The notes beneath the pieces were generated by a model, which saw only the letters and a list, made by a program, of their open reading frames with translations, was not told the DNA's origin and ran no database searches. Positions 38,901 to 50,857 of a stretch of DNA of 64,000 nt are shown here, in pieces. This DNA comes from Phoenix dactylifera. Lineage: Eukaryota > Streptophyta > Magnoliopsida > Arecales > Arecaceae. Location: positions 30,327,146 to 30,391,145 of the forward strand of contig NC_052399.1 in assembly GCF_009389715.1 (NCBI RefSeq). Direction: 5' to 3'. Within the stretch, counting starts at the first letter, position 1, and each line of letters opens with the position of its first letter. The position numbers and the translations under genes are program-made.

Positions 38901-41900
38901 TACACACACACATAGAGAGAGATTACTAGCTTCATGAGGATTATCCTAAGAATACAACTCTATAAGGGATAATGGGTAAAAATCCTTTTAGATCCTTAAC
39001 CTTAGGTTCCATTGGTTGTCATTAAGCCCACTCTCCTTTGAGCATGCACTTAGGACAGATTCTGTGTTTAAACCTGGAGGAGACATTTTTATCATGTTCA
39101 CAGAAACACAGAGATAGAGAGAGAGAGATTACTAGCTTCAGGAGGATTATCCTAAGAATACAACTCCATAACGGGTAAAAATCTTATTCTTGATCCTTAC
39201 CCTTTAAGCTATGCAATCTTAACCATATCTCCAAGGAAGCATCATTAAGAATGTCTCATCAATGGCTAAGTCTTGCTCTGACTTCTAGAACACATAAAGT
39301 CTAACATAAGTGGATAATTAATAGTAAGAAACGTTTACAGGAACCTTTTTTTTCTGAATGCACGTTTCAAACCCTTTACTTGGACTTTAGTTTTTTTAAA
39401 CAATTTTACATACAATTGCTTCACAATATCCTTGATGTTTGAGCTTCACTGAATTTTGTCACCATTATCATCTGCAAGCATATTAGATATTTCATGGAAT
39501 ATGATGACTGATGATGACCTTCCAAAGACTAGGAAAATACCTCCACAGCTGCCTTGCAGAATAGAACCATCCGTTTCAAAATGTCCTGCATTCAATATAT
39601 AAATAGAGATAATTTTTGGGATGACAATTGGTTAACGCAGTTTAATACAGCATGTGCATTTCAAAATAACATTTGGTAAAGGAACATGGGTGAACATCTT
39701 AAAGGATCATAAAAAAGGATGGATTAGGATTTACCGTTCTTTTTCCCACATAAATATCATTTCCAATGTGACGAAAAACAGGGCTATCTAGAAAAACAAA
39801 ATCCACACCATCAATGTAGGCATGAAAATAGGTTACCTCCATGTCCTGTATAATAAGATATTAGAGAAATATAAATAAAAGATATGCGGGAGTTTGACTA
39901 CAACATCACAATGACACAGCTGTCTACCTGCCCATCAACCTTGTACCTTTTCCGTACTCCTACTTCTTGGGCTTCAGCATAGTTCCCATACCTTGGTGCC
40001 ACTACCTGTAAGGCAATACATAGTTCATTAATTGTCCAAAAATGTTAACATAATCAATAAGCTATTCAATCTTCAGAACAAGCTTTAGCAGCGAAAAGCA
40101 CAAGACCAGCAGATCCAGTTACTTCAAGTATCCAGACGTCCAAGTTAGCATTATTCTGAACTTGCTGTTCAGATTCATCAATTTCTGAGATAGCTATCAA
40201 TATTGGACTAAAGGATAGTCAAGGAAAGATTTTTGCATTATACCTTCAAAATTTTGAAATGAAGAGATAATAGATGATAGCAATATTTACCATAACACGA
40301 TGTCCTCTCCGAGCCAAAGCCTTTGGTAGAGCCCCAACAACATCACCAAGCCCACCTTTACAAAATTGTCAATAATCATTAGTACAGATAGAGAAGTATG
40401 AATTTTTCTAGACAAAATGACTTAACAACAAAAGAAGACTACAAAACAGAATAAAGACGTCCAATCAAGAAAGTCGCATACAATACCAAAAGATTGACGA
40501 ATTCATCAAGTTAAAGTGAAATGTAAATGCCTGTTTTGGACCAAGGAGCACATTCTGCAGCTGCTACTATGACATTCATGACATTTGCCCCAGCCAAAGG
40601 AGGAGAATCCAAGTATTCTTCGTCAGGTGCCACCTCTTGTTCTTCACTTAAACCAACTACCTTTGCTTCCGCCAGATCCTCGTGCTTCTCGTCTTTTACA
40701 TTAGAAGATTCAGAGGCCTCAGGGAGAACTGGTGCCATAATTTCAGACTGAGGTATTTCCAAATCAACTTCGTTTAATAATCCAAGAACTTCCAAACCAT
40801 CTTTGGGTTCCTCCTCCACATAAAATGATTCTTCACTAGAGGTAGTAGGTTGACTTTCACTTCTACCAACTTCAGCTGATTGGGTGAAGCTGTCTGCAGA
40901 ACTCCCAGTGTTGTTACTGTTGTATGTTCTATGACGCTCTGCTCCAGTCGAATCTATATTGAGATTTGAGAAAGAACCACCAACATCTGCATCTGATAAA
41001 GAATTATTGCTCCAACTATTAGAAACTGGCTCCTGTTCTGTGTTAACAACACTATCCTTTATAGATGAAACAAGTTCCCTTCTTTCTACAATCTGCACCA
41101 TATAGAGGAGATTGATATCTATCACAAATTTGACACTCTCACGTTGTGATAAAGAACAAAAGATAAGATTTAAAATGCAAGAGAGGTTGCAACTAATGCA
41201 ATATGAAACAAAGAAAATAAATAATTTCAGATTTCTGTAGGGAGAAAAAAAATTCAGATTTAACTGATAAAAATAATGTGGTGATATCAATAAGGAATTA
41301 AGAACTTTATTTGGATAAAAAAATTAGCATTATTTCATAAATGGAAAATAAGTTATATTGAGTTTCTGCGTGCCATTTTTGTTTATATTAATGAAACTCA
41401 GGTGTGAGAGACTTCTATGACAAGATAATGAATGATCAGATATGTTTTTTGAAGAAGCTAAGTGACAATAGGCAATTCTAGATATCAAGGTACATATAGT
41501 TTTATTAAATTGGTGGAATTTTCTTAAGAATTTATCATATATCTAGTGTCTCAATTTTTTCATCCACTGCTGTTAGGTGCTTTCTTAAGTCCATCACTAT
41601 TGGCATCCTCCCTATTCATCATGTCCTGATCTTACTTGACTATGCTTTTATGTTGCATAGGTTTTAGCAGTTATGTATTAGCTTTACAAATTTGATCGTC
41701 AGTTTCAATGAGCATTATCAAAGAAGTCTTAAAAATTGACAAAAAACAAGTTATGGCAGGTTTTAAGTTGATTTCCTTGAGTGTTGACATTATATTGACT
41801 ACATCCAAGATTCCTTGACTTCACTAGTTATTAATTTGAGTCAGGTATCCCAGGAAACCATTAGTTTAACCATTTTTTAAGATCTTTGAAAATTTAACTC

Positions 41901-42872
41901 GCTTGTCAAAAAGAATTTCTTCCTAGGATTAAGTCACAACTAATAGGGAATTATAGTCATAGTCATGGTTTGCTCCATCTTAATTTATATAATAAAATTT
42001 CGAATGGGCAGGATCTGGGCAACCGCAATCATGAGCCCTGTGGCATCATGGTACACAGCAAATATCAAAATCCAGATTTCCAAGCAAAACAATCGCATGT
42101 TGAAGAGAATTCTTAATTCATCTCGATATCAAAGCTATGCAGAACTTTAGCTACAGATTTTTTTGGGGGAAAGCCATAGGTTTGAAACAAGACCTGCTGA
42201 AGTAGTTTCCGCTGCACTGCCAAGACCTTCTTGCTCTTTCTGATTGTAGCCCGAAGTGCATCATCGGTAATATCCTCAACATCTTCATCACTACCCTCCT
42301 CTTGTCCTTCATCAAGATTGCTTCCTCCCACTGCTCGCAGAGCCTCTCCCCTCTCTCGGTTGCTGGAGCTTAAACCGACCAATAATTTACAGCCACCAGC
42401 CCTCAAAAACCTCATATTGCAAGCACTGGCATTAGCATCCCCACAGTGGAGTCTAGTCTGAATCTAAAAAAGAATGGAACCATTATTTTTCCAATCCACA
42501 AAAACCTGTCAATTTTAGAAAGAAAGATAACCTTGTGCATATGATGTTTTTTTTCCAAAAAAGACGGTAAATTTTGACAAAGTCTGTCAGTCTAATCTAT
42601 TCATGCTTGCTGTTTCTTTCCACAAGGAGAGACTTTTTTTCGGGTTACAGATAACTTCTTTTACCAGATCGGCGAGATTTTTTTGGCGGGTTGTATCTTT
42701 TTCCATTGAAGATAGCTCATGCACCCAAAGGGGAACCCCAAAAGGACACCACTCTCAGGGTGGAACCACTCCACTCCCTAGCTGGATTTCCAGAGGCTGG
42801 GGTGTCCTTTTAGGGGCTACTTTTTTGCAGGTTTCTTTTAAAAATCTCTCATTTTCATCCTTAATGGCCGAT

Positions 42873-42905
<33 letters not shown>

Positions 42906-43070
42906 AGGAGAGGAGAGAGAGCTCACATTAGCCCTGGCGAGCGGCGGAGGGCGCGTTGAATATAGTAAAGGCTGCCTATTAGCGGCGGAGAGGAGGGTGG
43001 GGGCGCCGCGGGGAAGTGGCGGACACAGCGGCGCCGGCGGCGGAGAGGAGAGGAGAGAAGAAGAGGCCAT
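32902..43070 (-). CDS. SS2: Starch synthase II, plastid
   Basis: Nine exons in transcription order: 43070-42927, 42457-42194, 41092-40531, 40355-40291, 40005-39928, 39845-39735, 39585-39541, 36405-36232, 33858-32902. They total 800 codons (799 aa), in line with SSII. A Ser/Pro/Leu-rich N-terminus opening MASSSLLSS is a likely plastid transit peptide. A variable acidic region runs to about 300. The GT5 domain follows: [22 protein letters not shown] (K at about 322 of the KXGGL ADP-glucose motif), [39 protein letters not shown] and [10 protein letters not shown]. It ends [11 protein letters not shown]. The enzyme transfers glucose from ADP-glucose to amylopectin chains and makes intermediate chains. 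Frame intact. Intron 3 appears to use a GC donor (40529-40530). Introns 7 and 8 are 3.1 and 2.4 kb and carry repeats. Confidence 0.95.
36504..37355. mobile_element. TIR element in starch synthase intron 7
   Basis: The left end CAAGGTTTTAAAACTCGG and the reverse complement of the right end (CAAGGTTTGAAATTTTGGC) form inverted termini around 852 bp of AT-rich DNA. Flanking octamers CTAAAGAA (36496-36503) and CTAAACAG (37356-37363) match at 6 of 8 positions. Inner flanks share 'aactcgg'/'ccgaaa' palindromic blocks. No transposase is visible, so it is non-autonomous. Confidence 0.55.
37760..38186 (-). mobile_element. TRIM retrotransposon (copy 1)
   Basis: Read on the minus strand, a 136-bp 5' LTR (38186-38051) is followed by a decayed primer binding site (AGATATCAGAGC, 38048-38037), a ~156-bp internal domain and a 135-bp 3' LTR (37894-37760). 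LTRs run TATGAAG/TGTGAGG to TTGCA/TCGCA. Both LTRs carry 'ctatataagtatcc'/'ctatataggtatcc', 'acacatgcctgca'-type segments and match copy 2 at 44968. It is non-coding and lies in intron 7 of the starch synthase gene. No target duplication was found. Confidence 0.7.
38776..39205 (+). repeat. Tandem duplication of a ~200-227 bp unit
   Basis: Unit 1 (38776-39002) and unit 2 (39003-39205) both open 'ggttccattggttgtcatta'. Both contain a TA/CA/GA dinucleotide tract followed by 'gagattactagcttca', and both end 'gggtaaaaat...gatcctta'. Length differences are mainly in the dinucleotide tract. Located in starch synthase intron 7. Confidence 0.85.
42736..42816. repeat. Short foldback in starch synthase intron 1
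   Basis: The arms CCCCAAAAGGACACC (42736-42750) and GGTGTCCTTTTAGGGG (42801-42816) are reverse complements with one extra base and enclose 50 bp. It may be a small MITE relic or a transcript hairpin. Confidence 0.7.
42879..42904 (+). repeat. (GA)n microsatellite
   Basis: About 13 uninterrupted AG units just inside the donor side of starch synthase intron 1. On the sense (minus) strand this reads as a CT run shortly after GTGAGCTC. Confidence 0.95.
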
Positions 43071-44960
43071 GGAGCGGTCCGGGAGAAGGGGGACCAGAGG
43101 ACAGAGAGTAGGTGGCGTCCGATAGACGTGTGCCTGTCAGGGTTAGAAGGCTTTAAAAAAGTTTTTCGTCCTTCTTGGATTAACGGACGGTCCAGAATAA
43201 TCCAAACTTAAGTTATTACTCTTCAGTCTTCATATACTACTATTATTTTTTTTTTATTTTTGTTAATTCTTATGAAATTATGTTAGATTTGGATTTTTTT
43301 TAACTTAGATCCAAAAATGGATTGCATTTAGATTCTGCCCACCATCAATCCAACCAGGTTTGGTTGCAGCTCTGACTATGCTCCTCTCCAAAGAGGATAT
43401 CTATCCTTTTATTCAGAAGTAATGAGGCATCCAAATCAAAAATTCATACTCATGATATATCACTAAAACACTTAGAAATAAAAAATTATATATTTTAATA
43501 CTCTAACTTATGCACCAATTGGATGCAAACTTAAATAACCAAAATGATATGAGACTATATTTAGTTACAATTTAAGTATTAAAATTTATTTATTTTCAAT
43601 TTATATATATATATATATTAGTATATCTAGATCATGATCAAACGTGACATACCAATACAAGAAAAATTGTTCATTTTTGTATCCATGTGATACCACCAAA
43701 ATATATAATTTTAATTGCTAGACATTTTTTATGGTATTATTAATAATATCGATTTTCGAACTTGAATGTTCTATTATTTATTTTGATATTGAGAGAAATA
43801 GATTTTTTTTCCAAAAAAATTATAATCCATCTCATATTATATTATCATAATAATATTTAAAAATTATTGTAATATAATATATATATATATGTATATAATA
43901 TCATTACATAATAGGCTATTATATATGTAAACTTATTATTAATATATTATTTTATTATCATATGTTACTAATCTATTCCACTATAAAATATCATATATTG
44001 ATATATTATTTTTAGTTTATCTTTTCAATCATTTTAGATAAATTATAGTGTAATATGATAATCAAAGTTTAGTTTTAATATAACATATCATAAACAATAT
44101 GATTGAGATATTTAAATATCCTAACATTGATACTACATATGTTTGGCAACAAATATAATATCATGATATTAAATTTATAATATTATAATATATGATGAAT
44201 AATTGTTGCAACATATCATGATAAGATATTATGTACTGTAATATAATAGTAATATAATATTTTATTATAACATCCAAAGAACAATAGTATTTTATATAAA
44301 TTATAGTATTTTATAATTGTTGCATTGGTTATTATATTGTAACCTGTAATATATCGATTTTAAAATCAAGGATTATCCCCTTTTGATTCACTCTATAAAT
44401 TTATATCAAAAATACCCTCTTAGTTATTCTTAAAATATATTACAGGCCTCAATATTCTTTTATTGTCACCTTGCCCCTCTCTCTCCTTCTTTAGTCAGAT
44501 CAAACCTCTCTCGTAAAACTTCCAAAACAAATTAAAGTCTATCTCTTTTTATAATTCAACTTTCAAGCATGTAGGAGCCTCAGACTCTTCAACATATTGG
44601 AGTTTATCACTTGCTTTTCTTTTTCACTGAAAAGTGCACCCATTTCTAGAGTTTATACAGTGGCCTATAAAATATTAGCTGAGTTATTTAGCATCCCTTG
44701 GCTACATGCCCCTTGGAAGAGATCTAGGATTCAAATATCAAGTATTGCTCAAAAATATACTTACATGATAGTGTTGATGTTAATAACATTAACTTAAAAT
44801 TAGGGGTAAGATCGAAAATAGTTAAATTGGCATAAAGCGGCATAAGACTATTTTAAGAGAGATGCGAAATAGTCTCTGCCCAAATGAAAATAAGTTGTAG
44901 ACTTTTCCAAATCAATGTCTAATTTATAAATTATTTTGCTGTATAAAACTCTATTTAATG
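43071..44960. other. Starch synthase upstream region and AT-rich intergenic DNA
   Basis: 43071-43130 is GC-rich and probably 5' UTR. A weak TATA-like CTTTTTTAAAGCC lies on the minus strand at about 43150-43163. Beyond 43200 the DNA is very AT-rich with many TATAAT/ATATTA tracts, and no exon is recognised. Confidence 0.45.
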
Positions 44961-44967
44961 TTCTATA

Positions 44968-45309
44968 TATAACCACCTAGAATCTCACCCAAAATAGCTA
45001 GCCAAAAGATATTATTTGGATTTCTTAATCCTAATCTTGTATAAGTACCCAAGATCTACCGAGCGAATAATCGATGTGGGACTAAACACACGCCTGCACG
45101 GGTCCTCACATACTCTTCTATTTTAAGTCTCCTAGTCCATATAGGTTATGGGTCGGGTCTGCTCTGATACCATTTGTAACAACCCAAGATCTCACCCAAA
45201 ATAGCTAGCCAGAAGGTATTATTTGGATTTTTTTATCTTGATCCTGTATAAGTACCTAAGATCTATCCAGCAATGTGGGACTGAACACACATCCGCACGA
45301 ATCCTCATA
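44968..45309 (-). mobile_element. TRIM retrotransposon (copy 2, best preserved)
   Basis: On the minus strand a 135-bp 5' LTR (45309-45175) ends GGGTTGTTACA. Two bases later comes a perfect TGGTATCAGAGC primer binding site (45172-45161), complementary to the 3' end of initiator tRNA-Met. Only about 50 further internal bases follow, including a purine-rich stretch, and then a 143-bp 3' LTR (45110-44968) starts TGTGAGGACC. LTRs share CTCACCCAAAATAGCTAGCC and the GTATAAGTACC promoter-like string. There is no coding capacity, so it would depend on proteins supplied elsewhere. No target duplication is evident. Confidence 0.85.
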
Positions 45310-46700
45310 CAATGCTCCTACCAAATACCACCTTAAAGTCGCAATCAACAAGGCAAAAGAAAATGACAAATTGAAAGCTATTCCATGTTCACAGTTTTAA
45401 ATCATCAAGATGCTTTTAGCCAAAAAAAACAAAAAGGAAAACATCAAGATGTTTCTTTTGTCTTGTTCCCTTATGTCTTTTTGCCCCTCCAGCGATACGA
45501 AAAGTGGGAAGTTCTCTTATAGGAAAATATAGCCATTGATTTCAAATAAATGTGGAGCTATGACAGGATCTTCTTCTTGTTCCATTTGACTATGGGGAAG
45601 AGAATGCTTGTCAAAAAGATGATAGCTCAATTAAGGCACAGGAGCACATCAACAATGGATGATTTGCTCCTGGTACCAGGTGTTATGTCTCCCTCCACAA
45701 GGTTCACCTTTTGCTTCTATCTTTTCCTCCCTCTCCTATTGGTCTCCCCACAGTTGCTTCTATTGTCACTTGTCATGAGTATATACAATATGTTACTGAT
45801 TACTAATCTCTACTTCACTCGCTACTTTTTTGTGGTACATACAAAGGGAAAATCAGAATCAAACTCTCACAAAACTAGCACCATAATCAGAGCCAAATTT
45901 GCGTAGCTTGGAATTGGAATACAGCAGCTGCCACCCCGAAAGGCACTGAACACAAAGGTAAAATTTCTTCTGCCCCTTGTAGTCCCTAATAAAACAATTG
46001 GCTGCTGCTGAATGAGAAGCTTATCAAAAGAGAAGGGAGAGAATCTTCTTGAGTTACCCCAGTTCCTTGCTGAATTCGGACTTTGAATAGTAGATAGATT
46101 TTACTGCTTCAGTCAAAAGCTGCTTGTGCTAATCTTATCAAAAGAAGCATTTCAGTTTGAGAACCATGAATTTTTGTACATTTACCATCTCCTCAGAATG
46201 TGCAATTCTTATGTCAAGAGTTTTCAGATTGGCCAATAGTTTTGATCCATTCTTCTCTTTCCTATATTCAAGAAGATTCGAGGCAGTTGCTTCTCTATAC
46301 ACTGCATATATTAGAAGGTGATTAGGTTATTTCATGCTGTGGAAGCTAAAGAATGGGACTTGAACTCTCCTCCTCATTTCGACAGTTTGGCCTTCATATG
46401 TCCCACCCTGCAAAAAAATCTCATTTTTGATATCTTAGATAAGTTCTTTTATTCATATTAAATTAATTGGCATGTGGAAGACACGTGAGGGTGGTATGGC
46501 ATCTTAGACTGTGGATGGCATGTGATACTGATCTTGACATCCACTAATTTAGGACAACGATGCCAAGGGCACAGAATAAAGCATACCATGGTATAACATG
46601 CATGCCATTGACAAGTTCATGGATGGTTCATAAAAAATGTTTGTGTTGTTAGGACTTTGCCGTGCAAGTGGTGTGGATCGGTTCTTAGGTGATTCTCTTA
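45310..46700. other. Intergenic DNA, no gene seen
   Basis: Open frames such as 45550-45906 (+) have no domain, signal or codon pattern that I can support. No transposon end was recognised. Confidence 0.4.
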
Positions 46701-46910
46701 GGGTTCGGATTGTATCTTCCACACAAAAGAATGATTTTTCTCTTTTTGCAACATTAATCGTTGGATCACATAATAACTGCTTCAAGATCTATGCAGATAG
46801 ATGAACGAAAAAATTGAGATGCTTTGAAATATGTACAAAATGCGATCCAATGGTTGTTGTCACGAAAGAAGATCGATCGTTCTTTCAGGCAAAAGATACA
46901 ACCTGAACCC
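46701..46910. mobile_element. Palindromic MITE
   Basis: 210 bp that fold almost end to end. The left end GGGTTCGGATTGTATCTT pairs with the right end AAGATACAACCTGAACCC. Inner segments 'aatcgttggatcacat' and 'atgcgatccaatggtt' also pair. A truncated relative lies in the leader of the ammonium transporter gene (60148-60321). No convincing target duplication was found. Confidence 0.8.
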
Positions 46911-49900
46911 TTTCTCAAATGGCAAACAACTTGTTTTGTGAACTTTTCCTTTTAAATTTTGTCGAAGTTCGGATTGATGTAGCTCATCTAAATTGCAATA
47001 ACTTCTTTTGTCAATGCACATTCCACATTCCATTAGCTCACACATCCAATTTTTTCATGAACAAACAGAATGTAAGAAGTGTTAGAAGTTTTTTCTCTTC
47101 AATGCTCTTCCCAGAAATCTGTTTATTAATGCGACTTTTGAGATTTAAGTACCTGACTAATAGGATTACTGCATCAAACATTTACTTATTCCTTGTGTTT
47201 TGACTTTCTTTTTGAAATGACCTACCTAAAGAAATTATAACAAAATGTCTATATTACATCCCTCTAATTCTATGTTAAACTTATTCTTCTAGTTAGTAAA
47301 AAAAAATGTTCAGTGTTTTTAAATCATGAAAGTGTAGATGAAAACAATTTTATGAGCAGGATGCAACCAATATCCAAGAAGTTATCTTTATAGGGCTTGA
47401 TCACTGTGTTTAGTAGATCAGAGCCAGCACAAGAGAGGCATTAATTACTTGGTTCATCCAACAAATTTTGGGAACATGTAGAGAACGAGCTTTCCTCTTC
47501 AATAATTACATCTTTCAAATTGATGTTGTAAAAGAGAATAATATCCCACTTTGTATTATGTATGCATGCATGTGTTTGTTTATGTGATGTCGAATATATA
47601 TGTGACCATACATGTGTAACAGCACTACATGCACGGTCTCTATACTGCTGAGATGACGCTGTTGGTGAATTATTTCTTGTTGCTTTCCTCCCCTCCTCAT
47701 GCCATGGACTATGTTCGCCTTGTGGTGTAGTGGATGGCTTTTTCCTACTGCTTTGGCATATTAAAAAAAATACGTGGAAAGGACTCCCCAATCTTCCCCA
47801 TCCTCTCAAGTTCCCTGGGCGTTCTATGTTATTTAAAATGCTCCTCTCCTTAGACATAGCCTGGAAAAGCTTGCCACCCCTCCCTCCCATAAAGGATCCC
47901 CTTAGAAGAAGACAGCATCTCTTCCAAAAACCCACCTCTTTTGCAGTTATTTTATGCCTCCAATGACCTGTCCATCATGTGCTGTCTTAGATTTATATAC
48001 TTCTCTTATCAAGCTTGGGAGGAGGGCCTGAGGGACCTGGTCTGGAGGTTTTTGATTGAGGAATGATGAGTGATAGAAGGGAGAGGTGTTGGAAGGAAGA
48101 GGGAAAGTTGGTGTTAGGAATGAAGACTGATCCAAGATCCTTCATAACTCATTTCCCATTTAAAACTGGAGAGGAGGAGGAGAAAAAAAAATGAATGTTT
48201 AGTCCTTCCTACTCCTACTCGCATTCATTTTATCTTTATTGAGGGATCTCGGACCAGGCTTCATTCCACACACCTTGCTTTCTGGTGCAAAGTAATCTGA
48301 GGTGAGTTTGCAGAGCTTATTGGGATGCTTTCTGCATGCTATTTCACTTGTTGGAACAAGATCTTGCAAGAGTGCATGTTTCCTTCTTATGCTTGGACTT
48401 GTTGGAGCTCTTGTTCTGATCTTTATGACTAGCTCTGCGTATTTCGTTGTTTTAATGATTCTTAGAAAATATTTTCGCGTAAGGATTTTCTTGAGAATGA
48501 TTTCTGAAACTAAAGCTTTTTGTTAAATTTATTTTTAACCTCTGATATGACAATGTAATACTCCAGGTTTAATTTTTTCATGATTGATTTCAGGAAGATA
48601 GGAAATTTCCCTTCATCAATATTTAGAAGTAAAATATGGACAGTCTAATTTAGATGCATGCATGGACCATTAGATTCTCATGATTCTGCTTGGTGAACTG
48701 GTTCATCACATTTTGCAAGGTTACAGGTTATGTTCCTAGTTGGCCTTGGATTGAATACTAAAACAAACGTTTTTCCCGGCTTCTTGTTGCTCTACTCTCT
48801 TTTCCTTGAGCAAAATGGAGGGAGAGCCACCATATATTTTCATCGATAGGAGGAAATGGTCTCAGTCTGTGGATGCTACACTTCAACCAATTGTGAGCAC
48901 GTCACCAAACGAAACCAGATCTGTAAAGAAATTCCTATCGCGTATCCTGAATAAATTTAGCAAGATCAAATTGGATTCTTCCATGCCTAACCATATCTCT
49001 ACTTTGTAGAACTTCATTCGATGTCAAATATGTTTCTGAAACATCACTGTGCATCTTAGAGTCATCCTTAACACGATCCATCCATTTACATTGTAAAACA
49101 ACGATTACTAATCTATCTAAAGAACTAGCAGTATTTAAGCTCGTAGTACGCTGAAAATATGCTTGCTAATTACAGAAGAAATAATGCTTCCAAATATAAA
49201 GTTTCAGCCCTTTGACTACTGAATTCAGCTGGTTTTTATTTATCATTATTACCATTACTTTTTTAAACTTTGTCTGCTTAACTTCAGTGGCTGCTATACA
49301 GAGTGAGAAAAGGCTTCCTGTTGTGCAACTCTTTAGATTTGAGATACCACGTTCCCTGTAATGGATCTCAGCATGTCCTCGTGGAGCCCTGGTCGCTCTA
49401 TGAGCACTGAAGTTTACATTTCCTGGTGGCCTTTATAGGGTTTTAATGAGTGCAAATTTGACACTCAGTGCTAAATTCCACACCATTTGAACAACATGTT
49501 GTACTCTTCAGCTTTTTCATTCTGAATGGTCTGATTTCAGCTTTTCTACTAAGGCTGCACACTGACCTCAATAATTGCCATGTACAGAGAAAAAGATATA
49601 TTAATTACAACTTATGCTTGGTTTTTAATTTACCATGTTGTTCTTACTAACTTTATTGTAGTCCATTCATAACAAACCCTATGATGTTAGACCTTTTGTC
49701 CAGCCTAAATTAGTTGAGTAAATGGATCGGTAACACTTGCAAACTTCAGAACTGAAACCAGGTTTTTTAAGGTTTTCTGATGGCAGAGTGCGCCATATGG
49801 TCAGAGCAAGAAGGCCTTGTTGTTGGATATCATTTTCTGTTAAAAATCTTTGATTTCATTGTTCCATCAAAGAGACCGCCCGACCCGAGGTTTTGGCACA

Positions 49901-50640
49901 AGAATTTTTAAACCTCCAGAGTTTATCATGCCTGTTGTGCCATTAATTGTTAAGAAATCATAATGTGAGATGCTAGCCAAACAGCAGTAGGTCTAAATGG
50001 TCTTGCAGACCAATGGATGCATTATGAAAGCAAATAGTAGTTTAATCCTTAATGGTTTGAAGTAAGCTACAGAGGATTTTAACTTAATATATCTTACTAT
50101 CTGTATCTTATGTTTGCTGCTTAAAGACCTCTGAATTATGTTCGCACCTGGGTTTGTACTAAAAGCAGCCACATTTGAGATTAGCAAATCTAGATCTATT
50201 AACATGGCCCCAAATCCGGAGATTGCTTTATGGAAATGGATGAATAAGCAAAATTACGTTATCACGAACAGATTCCCTAATGATCTTAGCTACTTCAATG
50301 ATTATTTGAGGATGATTAATAGTTTTTAATGAAAGTTAACGAACTCCATTGCCATCACCATTATGTGATTTAGGTCTAACAAATTTTGATATTGGTAAAT
50401 CTCACATCTAAGTATCTAACCACCTACACCGGACGCAGGAAGCAGTCTGAGAAAGGGAAGCAAGAACCAAATGATGGCAATAGAAGTAGACAAATGAATT
50501 AGTCATGCAATGTCAGACATCTTCATTTGCTATGGCTTGCTTTTTGGGTACTGCCCTTGTACTGAACATCAAAGACTAGAGTGGCAAATTTGCAAGGGTG
50601 CATAGAGAGCCTCCATTGCAAAAGTCATGTAAAGCAAGAA
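46911..50640. other. Intergenic DNA with one possible small ORF
   Basis: Apart from the candidate ORF at 48815-49009, I recognise no exon, RNA gene or transposon terminus in this 3.7-kb stretch. Composition is normal for plant intergenic DNA. Confidence 0.4.
48815..49009 (+). CDS. Possible small protein, 64 aa, unknown
   Basis: An ATG in a good plant context (gcaaaATGGAGGG) opens a 64-aa frame starting MEGEPPYIFIDRRKW and ending MPNHISTL. It is basic in the middle (RSVKKFLSRILNKFSKIKLD, possibly amphipathic), with no signal peptide. Amino-acid use looks protein-like, but I recognise no family. It could be a real small gene, an exon of a longer gene or chance. Confidence 0.25.
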   Translation: MEGEPPYIFIDRRKWSQSVDATLQPIVSTSPNETRSVKKFLSRILNKFSKIKLDSSMPNHISTL

Positions 50641-50644
50641 GGAA

Positions 50645-50740
50645 TGCGGAACCGTCCCGAACCGGATGGTTCCGCCCGTTCCGAACCGTACCGGTGGCCT
50701 ACCGGTATGGTTCGAGCTTTGAAACCGGTTTGGGACCGGA
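50645..50740. repeat. TACCGG-rich repeat, short copy
   Basis: 'ccgaaccgtaccgg', 'ctaccggtatggttcg' and 'gaaaccggtttgg' repeat the motif of the 31030 element. A purine-rich GAGGAAG stretch follows to about 50795. Confidence 0.6.
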
Positions 50741-50799
50741 GCCAGAGGAGACGAAGAGAAAGAAAGAGGGAGCAGGGGAGGGAGGAAGAAGAAAATTTT

Positions 50800-50853
50800 G
50801 GAAATTTTTAAGTAAAGTCGGCAAATCGTTTGCTGACTTTACTTAAAAATTCC
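50800..50853. repeat. 25-bp stem hairpin
   Basis: The left arm GGAAATTTTTAAGTAAAGTC continues to GGCAAA. After a 3-base TCG loop the right arm TTTGCTGACTTTACTTAAAAATTCC pairs with it, with one mismatch and one bulge. It ends five bases from the stop codon of the putative minus-strand exon at 50858. Confidence 0.85.
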
Positions 50854-50857
50854 GAAA

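Noticed and set aside
42603-42959. 118-aa plus-strand frame in starch synthase intron 1
   Set aside because: Runs through the foldback and the GA microsatellite antisense to the real gene.
45550-45906. 118-aa plus-strand frame with hydrophobic stretch
   Set aside because: Hydrophobic part comes from CT-rich DNA; no recognisable family or neighbouring exon.
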